Below, one piece after another: positions 40,108 through 49,100 of a DNA stretch of 64,000 nucleotides (position 1 is the stretch's first letter; each line of letters opens with the position of its first letter). Under the pieces are notes generated by a model. That model did no database searches. It was not told the DNA's origin and saw only the letters and a list, made by a program, of their open reading frames with translations. The stretch is from Toxotes chatareus (Eukaryota > Chordata > Actinopteri > Toxotidae), in the NCBI GenBank assembly GCA_016801885.1, contig CM028902.1, positions 23,899,580 through 23,963,579 of the forward strand. Reading direction: 5' to 3'. A program made the position numbers and the translations under genes.

Positions 40108-43100
40108 CTGTATTTCTTTATAAAGACTCCACACATTGACGTGTGTTGCAAAATAATCATGTAGGAAAAACCTAGATTTTTGGTATATTACTAATCTAAC
40201 TAGCTAAGTGTGACACACATACTTTAAAGAGGATCTTTACATACTTTATGAGGATCAGACTTTCAAACCTGTCATAACCTGAGCCGTGCTGCGCTCACTG
40301 AGCTAAATAAAGCAGTGCAAAGACATATGCCTGAAGTGGTTCGGAGTGATAGAGCTCGCAGCTACTTCCTGTGATGTGAAAAAAAAAAAAGTTCTCTCTC
40401 TGTGTTTAATTTCCTCCTCGCTCAACGCTGTTTCTCAAACAATCATGAAAAGCACTTCCCATATATACAAAGGTGCCGTGATGGGTGCCTTACTTTACAC
40501 AGCTCTGATTCTTCACAACACATTTCCTGTTTGTGTGTTTTCTCTGCATCATGATGAATAAAAATTTCCATGCCAACCCAACAAGCAAATGAGAGATGAT
40601 GACATGGAGGCTCAAAACAAGAACAAAATTCACTCTTTGAAAAATATTTCCTCCTGATGCCAAAGTGCTGGTTTTACAGAGTAATGCAGGCAGCAGCTAC
40701 AGAAGATAAAGATATTCCATATGCTTGTTAGACAGTCACCGTGAAGCACTGCACTGTGTTCCCTGCAGAAAAAGATCTACAAGTACCGGAAGGTCCTAAA
40801 CAACCCGAGTCGCTGGGACGTGGTGCTCAAGGAGATCAGAGCGCTGGTGGACATGGCTCTGACCTCACCGCTCCAGGACGAGTCCATCCACCAGGCTCCA
40901 CTGCACATCATCTCCACCCTGCTGGCTGAGGTAACCACACAGACACACACACACACACACACTCTGGCATATCTGACCCATGAGGACCTTCTCCTTTCTC
41001 TTATCTTTTCCTCTTTATGCCTAATATTAGTCTTTACCCTCATCTATTCCTTCAATTTCTCCACTTTTGTAATTATAACAGTTACAAGAAAAAAATAATC
41101 TTCAGTGGTGGATATTTACTCAAGTGCTACAGGTTAAACTGTTTTTATTAAATGTTAAAATTATTAAAAGTAGCTCCACCTCATAACATTTTAAATGCAG
41201 GACTTGTAATGAAGTATTTTTACATTCTTGTGTGTTTCTTGGTGTTTTTGGTTTTTCCTTAACTAAAAGATTTGCCACTGCAACACTAACATATTCTTAA
41301 GGGCACAGCACAGGTATTATAACATTAGGGCCCTAGAGGCTGCATCAGTTTTTTTTTTATTGACCAGTCAACACACTGATTATATTGTAGATTTTAAATA
41401 TGTAATAAGTTTGCAGTGTGGTGCCAGGAAGTGGCCGAAATCGTTAAAGGAACAGTTTTACATTTTAGGAAATAACCAACTCAAAGTAAACTACATTCAT
41501 TTGTTTTTTTCTTCTTCTTCTCCCTCCCCACAGAACTCTAATCTAAGCACTCAGGATCATGAGAACATCATTGTGGTGAGTATGAAGTTCACTGTTACTA
41601 TAAATTGATATTTGATGTCAGGCTGAAGTTAATAATTAACTCCCCTGAGTCCTGAGGCCTCTTGTTGTTTTGATCTTTAAAATGAAGAAAAATACAGATT
41701 CTCCTCGTGTGCTTGTTCCCAGTACTCTTGTGTATTTTTGTGTTTTTGATTGTTGGGGTCGATGCCCATATGGCGGTATCTGGGCAGAGCAGAAGCGCTC
41801 GATGCTCAGAGACGTTGTGGTGCTTGTGTAGTTCACCTGTGGGCTGTTTTTACAAGGCTCCTGCACCTGACAGCCCAGATCTAAACTGCTGGCTCCCAGC
41901 CAGATCAAATAATAGATAAGATATGGAAATATTCATGTGTGTGTGTGTGTGTTCAGGCCATTGCTCCTCTTCTGGAAAACAACCACCCACCACCTGACCT
42001 GTGTGAGTTCTTCTGTAAGGTAAGCTCATGTGCTGCATTTGTATTCTGCCTCAGAATAGAACAACACTGAACATTTACATGGTGAATATAAATAGTTTTC
42101 TGTATTTAAAAGTGCTTCCTGTTGATGGTTATTTCTGTGTGTTGCAGCACTGTCGAGAGCGGCCGCGTTCAATGGTCGTGATTGAAGTGTTCACTCCGGT
42201 GGTCCAGAGAATCCTCAAACATAACATGGTGAGAAGGGCCCCTCCCATTCTACCCAGAGTGCAACAGATGCCTCTAATTTCAACTACAGAGCTAAAAAAA
42301 AAAAAAATGCCCCAAAGAATGAGATAAGAAGAAGACATGAAAAACTAAATTTGTCCCACTTTAGAAGCAGCCGATTGACTTTTTACTTTGCCCTTTATTG
42401 CAGAGGCTTCTACGAGGAAAGAAATTACATTAGGATAAATTTTCCAGCTGAAATATTTCACTTATCTTCTGTCATTTTTCATTAACTGCATTAATGTGTA
42501 ACATTCAATAACATGACACAGAATACACACAGAATAAAAACATTAACCAAACCTCGTACAGTGGACCCAACAGTCTTTTAGAAAGGTTCTTTCCAAAGAA
42601 TCTCTTTTATTTAAGCACTTTGGTTTGATTTATACGTTTTTAACTGTGTGCTGGTTTTGTGTGTCCCTCTCTGGCAGGATTTTGGGAAATGCCCTCGACT
42701 GCGTCTCTTCACTCAGGAGTACATCCTGGCGCTCAACGAGCTGAATGCCGGGATGGAGGTCGTCAAAAAGTTCGTCCACAGGTGGGAGACTGTCACATGT
42801 TCATACCCTGACCTGTTCTGCCCGGCATGTGGACTATCCATTACAATACACCACATGAAACATGTAAATCAGCATGAGGCGTGAGGTGTACACAGCTGAC
42901 CGAGTGCCGCGACAGATGCTGAACCTTCAGTAAATAGTTGGGAGCGTAGTATCTCACCTGTACCTGTGTGTGTTGCAGCATGCACGGGCCAACAGGGCAG
43001 TGCCCTCACCCGCGTGTCCTGCCAAACCTGGTGGCAGTGTGCCTCGCCGCCATTTATTCCTGTTATGAGGAATTCATCAACAGGTCAGTCACTCTCATAC

Positions 43101-46051
43101 ACACACACACACACACACACACACGGTAGCTTCTTGTCTTTTTGTGAACTCTCAGCTTACCTCGCCACCTTCACATTTAATCTTGTCTGTTTTTGGCTTC
43201 TCCCTCACTTTGTTCGCTTGCCTCTCCACTCATGTCCAGACATCTTGTTTATCTGACCGCTGATGTTTGAGCAGCTCAGATCTGTCGGGCCTGAAGGTCG
43301 ACAGCACGGAAAGCCAGATGAGCTACAGCTCTCCTGAGGCTTCACACTGCCTGTATATAAAACGGCTATCTGAGTGCGCTCTCCATCACTTAATGACAAT
43401 ATATGCACACAAACCTTTTCCTCACAAAAAACTCAAAAGTAAAATATTAATAAAAGCTGTTTTCTTATCACAGTGTTGGCATGCTCATCTGACACCTCAC
43501 TGTGTGTATTATTATGAATAAATGTTTAAGGAATGAAACCAGACATTGCCTGGAAACCTTAATCCCGTCCGTAAAGGCCTCAACACATTTAGTTACACGT
43601 ACTGTAAAAATATATCGCTGGTGTGAGGCAGCAGCCATTGTTTCTAAGGTTGATCCTTCCACGCGACGCCTGTTTATTCAGCTGTTGTGCTCATTCTTTT
43701 GTTTGCCTCTGTCCGTTTTTTCATTGATTAGACAAACACATGATCAGTAATTTCCCACATCTTGTAGGACTAATATGAAGGAAACAGGACGAACAGCAAT
43801 TTGCAGATATTACCGGGAAAGCAGATCAGAACTGTACTGTCAGACCACATTATGCCATTTATAGCCCTAAGCTAATTTACTGTGCCCCAGCATAGGCTGT
43901 TATTTAAAAAAAGGCATCTACAAACAGTGCATCTACAGTGGAACATGAACACACAAGCAAAGTCAGCCAGTAAACAGAAATACATGAAATACACAGAGTG
44001 ATTATGGTTATTAAGAAGAAGTCCCTGAGGTCTGGTGTTGTCAGGGTCGTTTCTTGGTGTTTAGTTTGTCTCATCTTTCTCTTTTTTCAAGAAAGGACTC
44101 ATGAATTTAACAGGGACAGTACCCAGCACTACAGATGGGGTAAATGGCCTCCGTCAATCAAACCTTCAAATACAGAAAAACTATTTTTATAGTTATTTTT
44201 TTGCCTTGGTGGAGGTGTAGTGCTCTGCTGAGTGTCATTCTAGTTATTCTGCCTTCATTCGAGTGGAACGGTGAAGGCAGGCAGGAAATGTGGGGAAAGA
44301 AAGTCGGGTCATGACATGCACAGACAGTAGAATTTTTTTTTTCTTGTATTAACATCTGAGATTTCCTTTTTGTCAACAGATTTACATGTCACGGTACATT
44401 AGAGAAATAAAACCATTTCAGAGATAAAGCCGTTTCCCATCTCCTGAAGAAAAATCACAGCATGTTTGCTCTTTAATTGACCTCATTCCACTGATTTATA
44501 TTTAAACAGTCATGTTTCTTTCTATTGTTTTCCATAGAGGCTTTTTGTTGACTGCGGATGTATAGCATAGGCTATCTCATCTCATTAGCGTCATCTCCTT
44601 AGCTTCTTTCACCCCAGAGAGGATCATTTATTAAAACTCCAGCTCACAAAGGAGCTATCGCTCTGGTACCCATCTCTCCTGGCCCTTTTTTCCATTTTCT
44701 TTCCATTTGTCATTGCTCTTTGTTGCTGTCTGTTGTTACACTTTAATTGATGCTTCATGTTTGCACTGAGTACGGGTCACCCCATTCCGCCCTCTCCCTC
44801 CCTGCAGTCGGGACAACTCCCCCAGCCTGAAGGAGATCCGAAACGGTTGCCAGCAACAGAATGACCGCAAACCCCCGATGCCGCTCCGCCTCCTGCGCCC
44901 CGAGCCTCCTACGCCACCTCCTGCCACCCTCCTCCCCCTCTCCACCAACCCCGGTCCTCCTCAGCCGCCTCCACCTGCCCCCTCAAACCCCACCCCTTCC
45001 ATTCCCATCTCCTCCCCGACACCCTCCCTGCCCCTCTCCCCTCCTCCGTCCGTCGTCAATTCCAGCGAGATCCTGGTGGAGCTGGAGCGAAACAACAACT
45101 CGGCCAACACCAGGCGGAAGGGCGGGCCATCAGGGGGCGACAGCGAACCCAACCTCATCGACTGTCTGCTGGTCAGCCCGGCGGTCAACACTCTGTCCAT
45201 CCAGCTGCCAGCACAGGCTGACCGAGTGCTGGGCTGCTTCGCTCTCATCCTCAAGATGCTGTGAGTTTACACAAAAACTGTCACTGCTACTGAGTGTTAA
45301 AGGAACAGTCCCACATTTTGGAGAAACCTGATAAGAAGCTAAATATTAGTTTCGACTTGAGATACTATACAGAGATGAAACGGGGGTCTGGTAGTTTCCC
45401 GCTGCATCCAGTCTTTGTGCAAACCTTGGCTTTTCAAGTCCTGGACCTACCTGTGTGCCGGACCCTTGTAGATGATATTAATACTAATCTTTTCATCAAT
45501 AAACAAGTAACAGAGAAGTAATTGCTGCATATTGAGCTTAGGTTTGTTAAATCGTTTTCCTTCTCATGATGCAGTGACAGTATTTGAACCGCAGCCCGTT
45601 CTTCCAGTTCTCTGTAGTAAGGTGAACAGTGGGACCAATTAACAAAACGATGGTGTAGTCATTTACATGTGAGGAACACTGAGTCTCATCTGCGTGTGAC
45701 ACGTAAACAGATATACAAGCCTGAAAAACAACTGAAATTTAGAGCTGCTTATGGTAAAAAGGGTTTCTATAAATAATGTTGCGTATAAAGTTTTTATAAA
45801 ACCTGTTAACAACATCTGTGTCATAATGAATCTACTAAACTTACATTTCAAATCAAAGGAATCACATTTCAACAATCCAGGAAGTGTCCTGGATTGTGAA
45901 GGTGACATTATGTGAGTGTGTGGGTGTGTGGGTGCGTGGGTGTGGGTGTGTGAGCCTGAAGAACTTATCAGTGTAAATGGGTTAAACAGCCTGAATGAAT
46001 GAATGTATGAGCCCCGGTGGTGATTACACAGTGTGAAAGTGGAGCAGCAGT

Positions 46052-46125
<74 letters not shown>

Positions 46126-49100
46126 AGGGTGCAGGTACATTAACCAAACGGGATGGCCTAAAAAGTGATAGTGGCTGTGTATTTGTATCAAAGCCAGTGT
46201 TACTTAACTCAGGGTAACGTGATGCTGCTCTAGCTTGTGTTAAATCTTCTGGTTTGCATCATCTCAGTGCTCATGTTTCTGCTGCTCCTCTGTGTTTTGT
46301 GTTCTCCAGCCACACTCGTCCAGGTCACACTGTGACAGTGACTCTCTTTATCTCTTGTTTTCTTTCTGTTTTTTTTTTTTTTTATGACCGTCTTCCTCTG
46401 TCAGGTCGGACTACGATGACTGGAGACCTGCCCTGGCCAGCCTGCTGCAGCCCATCCCCTTCCCTAAAGAGTGAGTATTCACACAAACACACCTCGGCTG
46501 TAGGTAGCAAATGAATTTTACTAAAAATGAGCCTGACTGTATTGTCTGAACCTCACTTCTGAATCAAACCTACACCCGTGGACAGGAGTGCTGGTCTTCC
46601 TGTGAACTGGCAGTAGTCTCATTGAGGTTCACAGTGTCTATACATCCTGCATAGTGAAAGCGTCACGTTAGCTGAGCAGCAGCAGCATCTTCAGTTCTCC
46701 GTCTGTGCCGACACAGGATGCGGTGAGGCACAGTGTTCGGTGCTCAGAACCCAACACTCTGTCACAGTAGTGATGTGTGAAACATGGAAGAGAACAGATA
46801 AGCAAAAAAAGCAAAAGAGAGAATGACAGTGAGTTTTCACAGGATTGTCAGTGCGTCATTGACTCGCTGTTGAAGTGGCATTAGTTGTAGCAGTATAGAG
46901 GTTTTGTGCCTCCTGACAGTGTAAATGCTGTTTCATAGAAATGCACAACAGAGCATTTTTTGATCCCAGTACAAAAACACCAGTGCAGCCATAACCATAC
47001 TCAGTGTCATCCCAGTGGCATCTGCAAGCACTGGCATGGCCTTCCCTTCCTTCTCTTCCTTGTCCCACAGTTTTCTTTTTCCTCCCATCTATCACATCAC
47101 TGTCTCTGTGGATATATACATGTTTCTAACAGGGTCCTAATGGGGCCCTGCTGCTGACGTCTGTGAGGTTCCTCACCACACCTCCTGGGGGACGTGAACC
47201 GGAGGGCCGGCGTTTCTGTCCCCAAAGGGCCCTTTGTAATTGGCTATAAGCAGCCCCGAGCCATATTCGTAATTTGGTCGGCTGAGCTTCATTAGCATTG
47301 ACTGGTGGACGATTTGTTGTTTTTACCAACACTGGGACACACCTGTTGCTCACCTGCGCCAGTGTTGCCTGGTTCGATGGCTTCAGGCGTCATTAGGAAA
47401 AGCAACAATACTCCCAGCACCCTGTAGCTGAGGATATAATGAGCCACATCAGCGCGTACACACTGACATGCTCAGACTCCATGCACACACATGCAGAGCA
47501 CTAATTAACACGTTAAGTCTTGTTTGCTTATTCCAAACTAATACTGAAGTGTAAAAAGACATTTTACAGGTTATGTACACATTCGGGATTATTGATTATT
47601 TTGTCATTTTTGATCAGTGTCCATTTCTATGATCTGATTTACATCCAGCGTCACCACAGCTAACCTCTCAGAAATGCTACTAAAACATAATTGTAGTGAC
47701 TCTCCACAGGGATCATTACAGTCTCACCTAAAGTAACAAACAATCCTTAGAAGTTCACAGGCTGAAACTGTCATAATGAGCTCTGCACTCCCTCTGAAAC
47801 TTATCTGAGCATGTTGACCGCATCAGCCCGCATAGAGTAACACTGTGCTGCCGTGTCATCAGCTCAACATCACTGTAAGAGGTGGCATGAAGGGGGAACT
47901 CCGACCAAAACATGTTAGCCTGACCTTCAGAAATCCTTTGAAAACGCTGTAAACATAGAAACTCAGTTAAAGTGCTAGAAAAACATACATTAAAATAACT
48001 TTTCCCTGCAGAAATATATTTGCTTTAGCGTATTTCTCAGCTCTCTAACACTTCTCTCTTTGTCTTCCTTCTCTACAGGGCCCTTGCACATGCCAAATTC
48101 ACAAAGTAAGTAACTCAGACATCATAATCTGTTCTTCACAAACTAAATTAGATTCCAGTTTGAAAACAGCCTGACGTTTGTGTCTCAATGTTTCTCTGTC
48201 TAAATAGGGAACTGAAATATGTTATTCAGAGGTTTGCAGAGGACCCGAGGCAGGAGGTGAGTGTTTGTTTGTGCATGTTTACCACTGTTTTCAGCCTTGT
48301 AGCAGATCTTAATCTGAAAAAAAGTTTGTGTGGTTTGTGTGTATTGCAGGTTCATTCCTGCCTGCTCAGTGTGCGTTCAGGTAAAGATGGCTGGTTCCAG
48401 CTCTACAGTCCAGGAGGTGTGGCCTGTGATGACGACGGAGAGCTGTTTGCCAGTATGGTGAGTGTGCAGACACACACACACAAAATCAACCTATAACTAT
48501 TAACTGTGTGTGCTGATTAATGTGTGGTCGCGGTCGCTAAACACTGACCCTCCCCTCCTCTTCCTCTCCCTCAGGTTCATATCTTGATGGGCTCCTGCTA
48601 TAAGACCAAGAAGTTCCTCCTCTCTCTGGCTGAAAACAAGCTGGGTCCCTGCATGCTGCTGGCCCTACGTGGAAACCAGACCATGGTGGAGGTGTGTGTT
48701 TGTGTTACTATTAAATCTTCTATCAATAAATATTTTCTTTTAATCTTAATCCTTTCTCATGGCCTCTTGGTACATTAACAAGTGGTAGCTTAGTTTATCA
48801 TTTATCATAGGAGATAACTGGCGATCTCAACAGCCTCGATTGTCGGCAAATCTTTAACCGTTGAAAACTCGCTCATCTTCATGAGGAACGGGTCACGTCC
48901 AGCATATTGTTTGATTAATTGTGTGTATCTCCGTCTCGACACGGGATCTAAAACCGTACAATACGGACTCTGCTAATATGTCCTCCATTGGCTTTGACAT
49001 GTAACTTACTTCCTGTCCTCCATGTGAAATCGCGCCGCCTACGTGCGTCATCGTGACTGAAACCCAGCTATTATTGCAAGTGGAGACAAATTTTAAATAT

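Noticed and set aside
43267..43521. Possible extra cmip exon between exons 9 and 10
   Set aside because: Exon 9 joins exon 10 in phase to give the conserved EEFINSRDNSPSL, leaving no room for another exon.
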